A DNA stretch of 64,000 nucleotides. Source: an uncultured Alphaproteobacteria bacterium. GTDB lineage: Bacteria; Pseudomonadota; Alphaproteobacteria; HIMB59; GCA-002718135. The notes under the pieces are model-generated. The model was given only the letters and a program-made list of their open reading frames with translations, had not been told where the DNA came from and did not search any database. This document shows positions 1 through 10,349 of this stretch, in pieces. The stretch spans positions 21,171 through 85,170 of the forward strand of contig CABXWB010000008.1 of assembly GCA_902515745.1 (NCBI GenBank), read 5' to 3'. The position numbers and the translations under genes are program-made. Position 1 is the stretch's first letter. Each line of letters opens with the position of its first letter.

Positions 1-654
1 AACTTTTATAATTTTTTCGTCATCTATAATTTTAATTAGATTTGTTGCAAAATTTGAAACAAATTCTGATCCTTGACTGCCACCAGAAATAAAAATTGTA
101 AAGTTACTCTTAGAATTTTTATTGCTTATGTTATTATTTTTTTGAAAATTATTTTCTGGAGAACCAACTACAAATATTTTATCTTTAAACTTTGAATTGA
201 TTTTAGATTTAATATCAAAATTTAAAAATAATTTATTTGAAAAATTCAAAAAAAATTTATTCGTTCTTCCTATTATTGAATTTTGTTCATGTATGTAAAG
301 TTTAACTTTATAAATTGGTTTAAATAAAATACATGTTAACATTGGAGAAAACGAAGCATAACTTCCAAAAGAAATAGAATGGGATGGTTTTAATAAAAAT
401 ATAATAATGAATGATTGAATTAATCCTAATAAAATTTGAAATATGCCAAAAATTTTAAATATTAGGTTTCCATTCAAATTTGACGAGCTAATTATATAAA
501 TTTTTCCATTATAATTATCAAAGTATTTATAGCCTCTTTTGTCAGTTATAATTGTGCAATTTATATTTTTATTAGATAAATAATTAGCAAAATTTTTTGC
601 TGGTATAACATGTCCACCTGTTCCTCCTGTAATTAGTAAAAAATTTTCTTTCAT
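1..654 (-). CDS. murG: UDP-N-acetylglucosamine--N-acetylmuramyl-(pentapeptide) pyrophosphoryl-undecaprenol GlcNAc transferase, partial (runs off left edge)
   Basis: Translated by eye from CAT at 652-654: MKENFLLITGGTGGHVIPAKNFANYL..., with GGTGGH motif; ATGA overlap with ftsW; dcw context. Not in ORF track because truncated. Confidence 0.9.
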   Translation of the reverse strand, partial: MKENFLLITGGTGGHVIPAKNFANYLSNKNINCTIITDKRGYKYFDNYNGKIYIISSSNLNGNLIFKIFGIFQILLGLIQSFIIIFLLKPSHSISFGSYASFSPMLTCILFKPIYKVKLYIHEQNSIIGRTNKFFLNFSNKLFLNFDIKSKINSKFKDKIFVVGSPENNFQKNNNISNKNSKSNFTIFISGGSQGSEFVSNFATNLIKIIDDEKIIKV

Positions 655-1712
655 AATTCTTCATTTTTTTTGTTTGTAAGAGATAATAAAAAACCAAATA
701 AAATTGCTATTGATATCATGGAGGAACCTCCATAACTTACAAATGGCAGTGTCATACCCTTTGTTGGTATAAGACCCAGCGAGCTAAAGATATTAATTAA
801 GCATTGTAATCCAAATGAGCAAATTAAACCACTAATTGCTATAATTTTATATGGATCTTCAAGTTGTAGAACTTTTAATAAGCTTCTTATTATAATAGAT
901 AGAATTATAAAAATAATTATTAAACAAAAAATAAATCCTAATTCTTCTCCAGCAACAGCAAAAATAAAATCAGTGTGAGCATCAGGAATTTTTTCTTTTA
1001 AAATTCCTTGCCCTGGACCCTTTCCAAGTAGCCCGCCATTTTTGAAAGCTTGAATACTTAAATCTATTTGGTATGTATCAGTCCCACCTAATCCTCCAAG
1101 AAATGAATTAATTCTTGATTGAACATGATCAAAAATAAAATAAGAAAAAATTGAAATTCCTAATATAAATAAAAATGCTACTATAACTAAAAAAATTGAT
1201 AAACCAGCAACGAATAACTGGCAAAAAAAAGTTGCTGACAGTAAAACTGTCATTCCCAAATCAGGCTGCATAAGTATTAAAGATAAAAGCAAGAAGAAAA
1301 AAACAAACAGTAAAGGTAAATAAAATTTTTTATCTTCTATAGATTTACTTATACACCATGCAGTCAATATGACAAAAATAGGCTTAATTATCTCTGAAGG
1401 TTGAAGTGTAAAGTTAAATATTTGAAACCATCTCTTAGCACCTTTAACTTCGTAATCTAAAAAAAGTATTAGCAGTATTATTATTAATAAAATAATAAAT
1501 AAAAATAATGAAATTCTTCTTATATTTTTACTATCTAAGTCTGATAACGCAATAAGTAAGAAAACTGAAAAAAGAAAAAAAATAGAGTGTCTATTTATGG
1601 ATAAATTTTCATCTATGGAAAATGAAAGTATTAATCCCGTAAAACCCAATGATAATATTAATATAATATTAATTCTATCAATTGAACTCCACCAATTCTT
1701 TAAATATTCCAT
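651..1712 (-). CDS. ftsW: Peptidoglycan glycosyltransferase / cell division protein FtsW (SEDS family)
   Basis: Multi-TM protein; motifs KGAKRWF, LQPSEIIKP, AHTDFIFAVAGEELGF, PFVSYGGSS; dcw context. Confidence 0.93.
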   Translation of the reverse strand: MEYLKNWWSSIDRINIILILSLGFTGLILSFSIDENLSINRHSIFFLFSVFLLIALSDLDSKNIRRISLFLFIILLIIILLILFLDYEVKGAKRWFQIFNFTLQPSEIIKPIFVILTAWCISKSIEDKKFYLPLLFVFFFLLLSLILMQPDLGMTVLLSATFFCQLFVAGLSIFLVIVAFLFILGISIFSYFIFDHVQSRINSFLGGLGGTDTYQIDLSIQAFKNGGLLGKGPGQGILKEKIPDAHTDFIFAVAGEELGFIFCLIIIFIILSIIIRSLLKVLQLEDPYKIIAISGLICSFGLQCLINIFSSLGLIPTKGMTLPFVSYGGSSMISIAILFGFLLSLTNKKNEEL

Positions 1713-1714
1713 GG

Positions 1715-3031
1715 TTAATTTATATAATTTTTAATTAATTTATTAAAATGTATGCCTCTTTCTTCAAAATTTTTGTATTGATCATAAGAGGCACATGCAG
1801 GAGCGAATAGTATAGTTGATTGAGTAGAATTTTTTTTAATATCCCTGAAGGTTTCATTGATAACTGATTTTAAATTTGGCAATTTTTTTACAACCAATTC
1901 TTTTTTTAATTTTTTTTCAATGAAATTGCCTGATTTTCCGAAAGTATATACACAGCTAATTTTATTTTTATATTTTAGAAGAATTTCAAAATTTTTTTCT
2001 TTAGCTATGCCTCCTAAGATTAGGTAAATATTATTATAATTTACAACTGAATTTATTGTTGAATTTAAATTAGTAGATTTACTATTATTTACTATTTTTA
2101 ATTTATTATTTGTAAAAACTGTAGATGATCTAAATGGCAGACCCTTAAATGTTTTAATAACCTTAAGAAAATTAGATTCTGGAATTTTTAATATTTTGCT
2201 ACATATGTATGCTATTAAAATATTTTGAATATTAAAATTACCTTCTAAATCTTTTGAGATTTTTTTTATAAATAATTTTTTGTTTTTTTTGAAGTAATTA
2301 TCTAGAATATAATCATTGTTAGCGAAACAATCAGCTGATTTATCGACTAAAGAAAAACTAATTTTATTTTTAATTTTTTTTTGATTAAATATCTTTCTTG
2401 AATAAATATCATCAATTGATAACAAATTAATTCCATTTTTAGTAATAATATTTTTCTTCTGACTAACATAATCACTAATACCTTTGTACCTATCTAAATG
2501 ATCACCAGATAAATTTGTTATTACTGATATTCTACTATCAAGTGACTTAACTGTTTCTAATTGAAAAGAACTTAATTCGATAACATGGACTTTATATTTT
2601 TTTTTAAAAAGAAAAGCATTGCATAATGATTCTCCAATATTGCCCCCAACAAATGTTTTAATATTATTTTTTTTTAAAATGTCTCCTATTAATTTGGTTG
2701 TTGTTGATTTCCCATTTGTGCCAGTAATAGCTAAAATCTTTTGATTTGTTAAATTCGAAATATATAAATTTAAATCTCTATTTACTTTTTTAGATATATT
2801 TTTTCTTTTAAATTTTTTTTGTCTTAAAGATATTCCTGGGCTAACAAAAATTTTTTTAAAATCATTCAAATTATCTTTTTTTATATTAAAAAAATAATCT
2901 TTATTGTAATTTTTTTTTATAGCCTTTCTTACTATTGGATTATCATCCCACATCTTAAATTTTATTTTTTTATTTTCAAAATAATTTACTATAGAAAGTC
3001 CTGATTTTTGAATTCCATAAATTAAATACAT
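1715..3031 (-). CDS. murD: UDP-N-acetylmuramoylalanine--D-glutamate ligase
   Basis: Mur ligase motif TGTNGKSTTTKLI; dcw context; start likely the internal Met at 3031 (MYLIYGIQKSG) rather than the longer ORF to 3088. Confidence 0.9.
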   Translation of the reverse strand: MYLIYGIQKSGLSIVNYFENKKIKFKMWDDNPIVRKAIKKNYNKDYFFNIKKDNLNDFKKIFVSPGISLRQKKFKRKNISKKVNRDLNLYISNLTNQKILAITGTNGKSTTTKLIGDILKKNNIKTFVGGNIGESLCNAFLFKKKYKVHVIELSSFQLETVKSLDSRISVITNLSGDHLDRYKGISDYVSQKKNIITKNGINLLSIDDIYSRKIFNQKKIKNKISFSLVDKSADCFANNDYILDNYFKKNKKLFIKKISKDLEGNFNIQNILIAYICSKILKIPESNFLKVIKTFKGLPFRSSTVFTNNKLKIVNNSKSTNLNSTINSVVNYNNIYLILGGIAKEKNFEILLKYKNKISCVYTFGKSGNFIEKKLKKELVVKKLPNLKSVINETFRDIKKNSTQSTILFAPACASYDQYKNFEERGIHFNKLIKNYIN

Positions 3032-4119
3032 TATCTTATTCTTAAAGTTGCAAGACCTATCAAAGCTAATACAATAGTAATTATCCAAAAACGAATAACT
3101 ATTGTTGACTCAGGCCATCCCTTTTTTTCAAAATGATGATGTAGTGGAGCCATTAAAAAAACCCTTTTTCCTGTCATTTTAAAAATGAATACTTGGATTA
3201 CTACAGACAAGGTTTCTAGAACAAATAAACCTCCTATTATTGCAAGAAGAATTTCATGTTTGCATATTATTGCTACTGAGCCTAGAGAGCCGCCTAATGC
3301 TAAAGATCCTGTATCACCCATAAAAACTTTAGCAGGTGGTGCATTAAACCAAAGAAAACCTAAAGCGGCTCCAATTAAAGAACCACAAAAAACTGCTAAT
3401 TCACCGGTTCCAGGAATATATTGGATAAGTAAATAATTAGAAAAAACTATATTACCTGAAACATAAGCTATGAATCCAAAAGACATAGCAACTATCATTA
3501 CAGGGACAATTGCTAAACCATCAAGTCCATCAGTTAGATTTACTGCATTAGCCGATCCAATAATTATAAATATGGAAATTAGAAAATAAAATATTCCAAA
3601 ATCTATAATTAAATTTTTAAAGAAAGGAAATGTCATAGATTTGCTTATACTTGGATCTAAATTGACAAGAATTAAATATGTAATGAAAAATGAAAAAATG
3701 ATTTGCAATATAATTCTTATTTTTGATGAAATACCCTTACTGGTATTTGATTTGATTTTACTGTAGTCATCTGCAAAACCAATAGATCCAAAAATTAAAA
3801 TAGTTGAAAGTAAAATCCATATAAAAATATTTTGTAAATCAGCCCAAATAATTGTTGAAATAAAAACACTTAAAATAATCAACAGGCCACCCATTGTAGG
3901 AGTACCTTTTTTTGCAATTATATGTGACTCTGGACCATCATCTCTTATTGGCTGACCAGTTGGTTGAACATTTGATAATTTGTTAATAATATAATTTCCA
4001 AATATGAGAGAAAAAAATAATCCAGTAAGAATAGAGGCGCCAGCTCTAAATGTTATATAGCTAAAAATATTTAGAAAACTAAATAAAGATTGGTATTCAA
4101 AGGCCAAATATTTAATCAA
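3031..4119 (-). CDS. mraY: Phospho-N-acetylmuramoyl-pentapeptide transferase
   Basis: Motifs GTPTMGG, FADDYSK, NLTDGLDGLA, HHHFEKKGW. Confidence 0.95.
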   Translation of the reverse strand: MIKYLAFEYQSLFSFLNIFSYITFRAGASILTGLFFSLIFGNYIINKLSNVQPTGQPIRDDGPESHIIAKKGTPTMGGLLIILSVFISTIIWADLQNIFIWILLSTILIFGSIGFADDYSKIKSNTSKGISSKIRIILQIIFSFFITYLILVNLDPSISKSMTFPFFKNLIIDFGIFYFLISIFIIIGSANAVNLTDGLDGLAIVPVMIVAMSFGFIAYVSGNIVFSNYLLIQYIPGTGELAVFCGSLIGAALGFLWFNAPPAKVFMGDTGSLALGGSLGSVAIICKHEILLAIIGGLFVLETLSVVIQVFIFKMTGKRVFLMAPLHHHFEKKGWPESTIVIRFWIITIVLALIGLATLRIR

Positions 4120-5483
4120 ATCGATACCTGTTTTAATAATGTTTTTGCAAACTTATTTATTTTTGTCGAATTAGAACATTTAATTAAAATAATGTCATTA
4201 TGATGCACTTTCTTTTCTAGAAATTGCATGATTTTATTTGTATTTTTAAAATGGATAATTTCATTTTTTGGATTCAAAAAATTTTTTATAGATAATTCAA
4301 AGAATTCGCCACATAAAATTACAAATTTAAAAATAGTGGCATCTAATTGTTGAAGTAATTTATAATGAATTTTATAAGAATTATTTCCTAATTCATTCAT
4401 TGTACCTAGAATTATTATTTTTTTATTATTTTTTACTTTGATATTTTCTAAGTTTTTTATGCTTTGCAACATTGTATCAGGATTAGCATTATAAGATTCA
4501 TCAATAATATTTATTTTTTTTTTATTTAAAGAAATTTTATGAACCAATCCCCTACCTTCCACTGGTTTTAAAAACTTGAAACGATTTAGAACTGATTTAA
4601 TGTTCAGAGAATTTTCATTATAAAATGTAAGACAAAATAATAAGTTATTTAATCTATGCATTACTATTGCATCAGTAACAATGTTAACCTTTTTTTTATT
4701 AATTGATAAAGTTACTTTATGCAATTTTTTATAGGGAGAAATTTTTTTAATAAAATATTTTTTTGAGGAATTATCAATACGAATTATTTTAAGATTTTTT
4801 TCTTTTTTTGCTTTTGTGATTAAAATATTTTCAGATTTTGAAGAAACATTGAGATATAGCTTTTTCCTATTATTATTATATTTAGAAATAAATATATCAG
4901 CTTTTTCTCTGGCAATATTATTTTTAGTTTGGAAATTTTCAAGGTGAGTAGATTGTATATTTGTAATAAATACCTCTGATGGTTTGACTAAATTAGTAAG
5001 AAATTTTATCTCACCAAAATTATTTGTTCCAATTTCAAAAATTGCATAATTTGATTTTAAATTTAAATTTAGTAAAGAAATTAATACACCTAACTGATTA
5101 TTATAACTTTTCTTTGAGTAAGAAATGGTATGATCTTTTTTTAAGAAAAATGCTAAAGTTTCTTTTAAAGTAGTTTTACCAGCACTGCCAGTAATGCCTA
5201 TTACTTTACCTTTGTATAAATCTCGTTTCGTTTTTGCTATTTTTGAAAGATACTTATAAATATTATTTACATATAAAATTTTTTTATTTTTTTTGAAATT
5301 TTTATTATCAGTTACACAATATTTTGCACCTTTATCTATTGCTTCATTTAAAAACTTGTTTCCATGAAACCTTTTACCTTTTAAAGCAAGAAATATATCG
5401 CCACTTTTAATTTCTTTACTTGATATTTGAATTTTATCTTTTTTAGATATTATATATTTCTCTAATTGATTTAATTCGATCAT
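4116..5483 (-). CDS. murF: UDP-N-acetylmuramoyl-tripeptide--D-alanyl-D-alanine ligase
   Basis: Mur ligase motif GITGSAGKTTLKE, DESYNANPDTM; dcw context. Confidence 0.92.
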   Translation of the reverse strand: MIELNQLEKYIISKKDKIQISSKEIKSGDIFLALKGKRFHGNKFLNEAIDKGAKYCVTDNKNFKKNKKILYVNNIYKYLSKIAKTKRDLYKGKVIGITGSAGKTTLKETLAFFLKKDHTISYSKKSYNNQLGVLISLLNLNLKSNYAIFEIGTNNFGEIKFLTNLVKPSEVFITNIQSTHLENFQTKNNIAREKADIFISKYNNNRKKLYLNVSSKSENILITKAKKEKNLKIIRIDNSSKKYFIKKISPYKKLHKVTLSINKKKVNIVTDAIVMHRLNNLLFCLTFYNENSLNIKSVLNRFKFLKPVEGRGLVHKISLNKKKINIIDESYNANPDTMLQSIKNLENIKVKNNKKIIILGTMNELGNNSYKIHYKLLQQLDATIFKFVILCGEFFELSIKNFLNPKNEIIHFKNTNKIMQFLEKKVHHNDIILIKCSNSTKINKFAKTLLKQVSI

Positions 5484-6901
5484 TAATTTAATAATTGTTT
5501 AACAACTGTAAAATCATCAAACTTAATTGTTTTATTTTTTAAAACTTGAAATTTTTCGTGCCCTTTACCAGCTACTATTAAAATTTCATTCATTTTTAAT
5601 TCTTTAATAGCTAATTTAATTGCTTTTCTTCTATCAGATACTTCCATAGCTCTAGAACAATACTTTAGAATATTTTTCCTTATTTTAGATGGATTTTCGT
5701 TTCTAGGATTGTCATCCGTTATATAAATTTTATCAGCATATTTATTTGCAATTAATGCCATAGATTTTCGCTTACTTTTATCTCTATCACCGCCACAACC
5801 AAATAAAATTGATGGTTTCATTTTTTTTATTTTATAAGCAAGTAGAATTTTTTTCAAAGCATCTGGTGTATGCGCATAATCAATAATAATTTTTGATTTT
5901 TTTTTCTTATACTCAATTGTTTGCAAACGACCCGATGGATTTGTAACTTTTGATAATACTCTTATAATTTTACTTTGACTAATATTAAGTGCTAAGCAAC
6001 AAGTAATCGCGCATTCTAAATTTTCTAATTCTATATTTGTTTTAAGTTTTAGATTTTCTAGTTTATATTTTGTATTGTTAATATTCAAATATACAAAATC
6101 ATTGATTTTTATTAATTTTATATTTTTATTTCCAAAATATTTAAATTTTACGTTTTTTTTTATCAATGTTTTTTTTAATTCAGATAAGATTTTTAATCTT
6201 GAATTAATTATAGCTAATCCAGAATTTACTAAATGATTAGAGAAAAGTTTAATTTTAGATTTTTTATAATTTGAGAATGTTTTATGGTAATCAAGATGAT
6301 CTTTTGAAATGTTTGTAATAGCTGCAATATTTATTGGATAATTTCTTAACCTGTTTTGTTCTAGAGCGTGACTTGAAGCTTCAAAAATGAAAATATTTTT
6401 TTCTTTTTTATTCGAAGATCCATATCTAAATAATTCTTCATAGGCAGGTGTTGTTAAATTTATATCATTTATTTTTTTTCCATTTACAAAATGTCCTAAA
6501 GTACCAACCATTGTATTATTATATTTTAGTGAATTAAGAATTTTTGAAACATACCAAACAACTGATGTCTTTCCATTGGTACCAGTAACTGCTAGTGTTT
6601 TAAAGGGAAGATTGCTATGAAGCTTAGTTAATAAATAATGTATCTCAAAATTAATATTAGATACAACAAATTGAGGAATTTTTAAGTTTTTAATATATTT
6701 ATTTGAAATTATAGCAGGAGTTTTATTCTTAAGTACTTCATCTAAATAAATCTTTTTTACCTTTGAATTTTTGTCATAAACAAACAACGTTTTGTTATTA
6801 GTAAATTTTGAGTTAGAGGTAATTGAAGAGAAATATTTATTTTTATTAAAGTTGTACGTTTTATTTACTCTTATAACTTTTGATAAATTAGACAGTAGCA
6901 T
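5483..6901 (-). CDS. murE: UDP-N-acetylmuramoyl-L-alanyl-D-glutamate--2,6-diaminopimelate ligase
   Basis: Motifs TGTNGKTSV, DYAHTPDAL, DNPRNENP (DAP specificity motif). Confidence 0.93.
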   Translation of the reverse strand: MLLSNLSKVIRVNKTYNFNKNKYFSSITSNSKFTNNKTLFVYDKNSKVKKIYLDEVLKNKTPAIISNKYIKNLKIPQFVVSNINFEIHYLLTKLHSNLPFKTLAVTGTNGKTSVVWYVSKILNSLKYNNTMVGTLGHFVNGKKINDINLTTPAYEELFRYGSSNKKEKNIFIFEASSHALEQNRLRNYPINIAAITNISKDHLDYHKTFSNYKKSKIKLFSNHLVNSGLAIINSRLKILSELKKTLIKKNVKFKYFGNKNIKLIKINDFVYLNINNTKYKLENLKLKTNIELENLECAITCCLALNISQSKIIRVLSKVTNPSGRLQTIEYKKKKSKIIIDYAHTPDALKKILLAYKIKKMKPSILFGCGGDRDKSKRKSMALIANKYADKIYITDDNPRNENPSKIRKNILKYCSRAMEVSDRRKAIKLAIKELKMNEILIVAGKGHEKFQVLKNKTIKFDDFTVVKQLLN

Positions 6902-8537
6902 TTAATTTTCTATATAAAAAATTTGTGTCTACTTTTAGAAGATCATCATTTTTATCTTTTGAAATATTAAAGAGGCTTATAATATTAATAATAATATCTT
7001 TTACCAAGGGTGCATTTACTCTTGCTCCAGTCATTCTTTGTTTAGTGCCTGTTTCCTTTTTTGGATACTCAATAGCAGTGTAAACAACATATTTTGGATT
7101 ATTTGTTGGGAATATCCCAATAAAGGACGTTAAGTTTCTATCCTTATAATATCCACCATTTGGATTTAGTAATTCTGATGTTCCCGTTTTACCTCCTACA
7201 GAATAACCATCTACTTTTACTCTAGGACCAGTGTATTCGGTCTTGAGAACAACAGAATTTAATAAATTGATAAAGAATTTAGATGATTCTTTATTATTAA
7301 AAATTTGATTTTGTTTAAATTGTTTGTTTAATTGAAGTGTAGGAAAAACCTCATTCCCATTATTCGCTAATGAAGCATAAGCTTTAACTAAATGAAGAGG
7401 TGTAATTGCAAATCCATGACCAAATCCTATCGTTGCTGTTTCTAGCTTACCCCAATTATATTTATTTCCTAAAGGAGCTGAGCTTTCTTTATTTTCTATA
7501 TTTATTTTTTTATTGAAACCTATTTTTTCAAAAAATTCTATTTGGTTTTTTTTTCCAATCAAAGTAGCAATCTGAGCTGTACCAATATTGGATGATTCAA
7601 CAATTATTTTTTCAATATCATAAATACCATTATCTTTGTATTTATCATGATCACTTATATTTAAATATTTTTTTGTAACATCAAAAGTCATTTGAGGATT
7701 TATAATATCTAAATCAAAACCAATAGTGGCAGTTATTGGTTTGAAAGTTGATCCCATTTCATAATTAGACTGAAAAACTCTATTCATTAAATTATTGTTA
7801 TTATATGAGGATTTGTCCTCAGGATTATAATCAGGTAAGCTTACTGATGATAAGATTTGACCGTTAGTAATATCCATAACTATAGCTAAACCGGATTCAG
7901 CTTTATAATTATTTATTGTTTTTAACAGATTTTCTCTAACCAACTGCTGTAAATTAGTATCAATACTAATAATTATATCTTGTGATTTTGCGAGATCATT
8001 TTCAAAATACCTCTCAATTCCACTTTGACCAATTTGATCAATATCTACATATCCAAGAATATGTGACAACGTATTCTTATAAGGATATATTCTTTTAAAT
8101 TCCTTATGAGCTTTGATGTTTATTTCACCAAGATTAATTATTTCTTGATATTCAACTGGAGATATATTTCTTTTTATCCAAATAAATTTACTTGTTGATA
8201 ATAATTTTTTTTCTATTTTTTTTATATCTAAATCAAGAATTAATCCCAATTTATTGGCTAGTTCTTTTTTATTTTTTATCTTATTAGGGTTAATTGATAA
8301 AGAGATACTTTCAATTGAAGTAGCAATTATATTTCCATTCCTATCATAAATACTGCCCCTAATATCTTTTTTTATATAATTAGTGATATCATCATTCAGA
8401 TCAGGAAAGAGCATAATTGACGAGATTCTATAAATAGAAATAAAATATACAAAGATAAAAATTGTAATTGAAAAAAAAACTCTTCTATGAAGTAATTTTA
8501 AAGAATCACTATCAAATAATTTTAGTTTACTTAGCAT
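6888..8537 (-). CDS. ftsI: Peptidoglycan D,D-transpeptidase FtsI (PBP3)
   Basis: RGSIYDRNG, MGSTFKP (SxxK), SSN, GKTGTS (KTG) motifs; dcw context. Confidence 0.94.
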   Translation of the reverse strand: MLSKLKLFDSDSLKLLHRRVFFSITIFIFVYFISIYRISSIMLFPDLNDDITNYIKKDIRGSIYDRNGNIIATSIESISLSINPNKIKNKKELANKLGLILDLDIKKIEKKLLSTSKFIWIKRNISPVEYQEIINLGEINIKAHKEFKRIYPYKNTLSHILGYVDIDQIGQSGIERYFENDLAKSQDIIISIDTNLQQLVRENLLKTINNYKAESGLAIVMDITNGQILSSVSLPDYNPEDKSSYNNNNLMNRVFQSNYEMGSTFKPITATIGFDLDIINPQMTFDVTKKYLNISDHDKYKDNGIYDIEKIIVESSNIGTAQIATLIGKKNQIEFFEKIGFNKKINIENKESSAPLGNKYNWGKLETATIGFGHGFAITPLHLVKAYASLANNGNEVFPTLQLNKQFKQNQIFNNKESSKFFINLLNSVVLKTEYTGPRVKVDGYSVGGKTGTSELLNPNGGYYKDRNLTSFIGIFPTNNPKYVVYTAIEYPKKETGTKQRMTGARVNAPLVKDIIINIISLFNISKDKNDDLLKVDTNFLYRKLNATV

Positions 8538-8540
8538 TAA

Positions 8541-8855
8541 TTAATTATTTGAACTAACAAGCTTAATATTTTTATCTTGATTTGAAAGTTCTTTCATTTT
8601 TACAATAAGAGGGACATTATTGTTTTGAGTTTTATAAAAATACAATTCATATAGTGTTTTTAAATATGAGCTATTTTGATGAGCAGCTAGTTCAATCTTA
8701 TTGATTTTTAAGTTTTCTGAAATCTTAGAAATATTCATTTTCATATTAAGATTATTTTTTTCGATTTCTCTTGTATTGTTAGCAATAAAAATCATTGAAA
8801 AAACCAGTATTAAATTAAGAATTAAAAAGAATATAATTGATTTAGTATACTTCAT
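8541..8855 (-). CDS. ftsL: Cell division protein FtsL-like (single TM, coiled coil)
   Basis: Small N-terminal TM protein between ftsI and rsmH; positional evidence mainly. Confidence 0.65.
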   Translation of the reverse strand: MKYTKSIIFFLILNLILVFSMIFIANNTREIEKNNLNMKMNISKISENLKINKIELAAHQNSSYLKTLYELYFYKTQNNNVPLIVKMKELSNQDKNIKLVSSNN

Positions 8856-8857
8856 TA

Positions 8858-9796
8858 TTAAATTTTCTGAGCTACCCGAAGTTTTGCTGATCTAGATCTG
8901 GGATTTTCTAAAATCTCAGAAGCTGATGGCAATATTGGTTTTTTGGTGATTATTTTAAGTTGAGTTGCCAGTTTATCAGGTAACTCCGGGTAGTGGCGGG
9001 AGGAACGCCATCGTTTACCACTATTGTGGTTAAAAAAATCTTTCACAATTCTATCTTCTAGACTTTGGAAAGAAACTACTAAAATTAAACCATCTTTATT
9101 TAAAATCTTTAAAGTTTTTTCTAGACTCGTCTTTAGTTCATTTAGCTCATCATTTACATAAATTCTAATTGCCTGAAATGTTTTTGTAGCTGGATGAATC
9201 TTGTTTTTTAATTGATTCTTTTTTGGTAAACATTTTTTTATAATGTTTGATAATTCTATCGTGTCATTAATAAATTTTATTTTTCTGTTTTTTACTATTT
9301 CCTTTGCAATAACTCTTGAGTATCGTTCTTCTCCATATTGATAAATTATATCAGCTAAATTTTTTTCTTCATAATTATTAATTATATCATAAGCTTTTTT
9401 ATCTGAAGCACCCATTCGCATGTCAAGTGGTCCAGATTTATTGAATGAAAAACCTCTTTGCGCATTGTCTATTTGATTTGAGCTTGTACCTATATCAAAA
9501 AGTATTATGTCAAATTTTTTGTCTTTAAACTTTGTATTATTTACTATTACTTCAATGTTACTAAATTTATCATTTATTAGAATAAAATTTGAAAATTTTG
9601 ATTCTAATTCTTTTGCAAATATTTTTGAAATTGGATCCCTATCTATTGCCAAAAACTGATTTACATTAAATTTTTCAAGAATAGTTTTTGAATAGCCACC
9701 ACCGCCAAAAGTTGCATCTATTACATTTATTGATTTTTTTAATGGTAGAAATGATATTATTTCATTAATCATTACTGAATTATGTAAATTTTCCAT
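8858..9796 (-). CDS. rsmH: 16S rRNA (cytosine1402-N4)-methyltransferase
   Basis: MENLHNSVMINEII, DATFGGGGYS, GPLDMRM, SFQSLEDRIVK; dcw context. Confidence 0.95.
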   Translation of the reverse strand: MENLHNSVMINEIISFLPLKKSINVIDATFGGGGYSKTILEKFNVNQFLAIDRDPISKIFAKELESKFSNFILINDKFSNIEVIVNNTKFKDKKFDIILFDIGTSSNQIDNAQRGFSFNKSGPLDMRMGASDKKAYDIINNYEEKNLADIIYQYGEERYSRVIAKEIVKNRKIKFINDTIELSNIIKKCLPKKNQLKNKIHPATKTFQAIRIYVNDELNELKTSLEKTLKILNKDGLILVVSFQSLEDRIVKDFFNHNSGKRWRSSRHYPELPDKLATQLKIITKKPILPSASEILENPRSRSAKLRVAQKI

Positions 9797-9797
9797 A

Positions 9798-10259
9798 TTA
9801 TTTTTGTTGTGTTAACATCATTCGTAATGATTTTTTTTCTTTTAAAAGACGTCTTCTTGAGTCTTCAGTATTTTTTAAACCTTGTTTAGGCTCCCACATT
9901 TGAAAAAAATGTCCTTGACCAAAAAAAGCTGCCTCTGTTTTTATTCCTGCATATAATTTTAATTCTTCAGGTATTAAAAACCTTCCTTCTTTATCAACAT
10001 TAGTTGTGACTATTTCAGAAAAAATTGATGTTGAAAAATCATCATAATCTTCAGAAAAAAAATCTAAATTATTAATTCTTTTTGCTATTTCTTTTAATCT
10101 TCCAACACCGCAACCCTCAATTGAAGGTGTTTTTATAGATTTGTATAAAATAATTTCATTTTTATTAGCCTTAGGAAGTACATTTCTAAAGCTAGAAGGT
10201 AGAGAAACTCTTCCCTTCTTATCTATTTTGTTAAAATATTTAGATACAAATAAATCCAT
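9798..10259 (-). CDS. mraZ: Transcriptional regulator MraZ
   Basis: DKKGRVSLPSSFR and DKEGRFLIPEELK duplicated SpoVT/AbrB-like repeats; head of dcw cluster. Confidence 0.93.
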   Translation of the reverse strand: MDLFVSKYFNKIDKKGRVSLPSSFRNVLPKANKNEIILYKSIKTPSIEGCGVGRLKEIAKRINNLDFFSEDYDDFSTSIFSEIVTTNVDKEGRFLIPEELKLYAGIKTEAAFFGQGHFFQMWEPKQGLKNTEDSRRRLLKEKKSLRMMLTQQK

Positions 10260-10264
10260 TAATT

Positions 10265-10300
10265 ATGGGTTATCATGGGATTATATGGGCGTCAATGGGT
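10265..10300. promoter_or_regulatory. Candidate MraZ-box array: four TGGG repeats at exact 10-bp spacing upstream of mraZ
   Basis: + strand: TGGGT TATCA TGGGA TTATA TGGGC GTCAA TGGGT, with TGGG at 10266, 10276, 10286 and 10296; minus-strand TATAAT at 10280-10285 lies inside it. Confidence 0.8.
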
Positions 10301-10349
10301 ATATGAATTTATGGTAAATGTTCTTTGTATGTTCTCAAAAAAATATAAA

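Noticed and set aside
3185-3436. 83-aa plus-strand ORF
   Set aside because: Antisense to mraY, whose conserved motifs are in the other frame.
8701-8895. 64-aa plus-strand ORF
   Set aside because: Antisense to ftsL/rsmH; hydrophobic AT-rich chance ORF.
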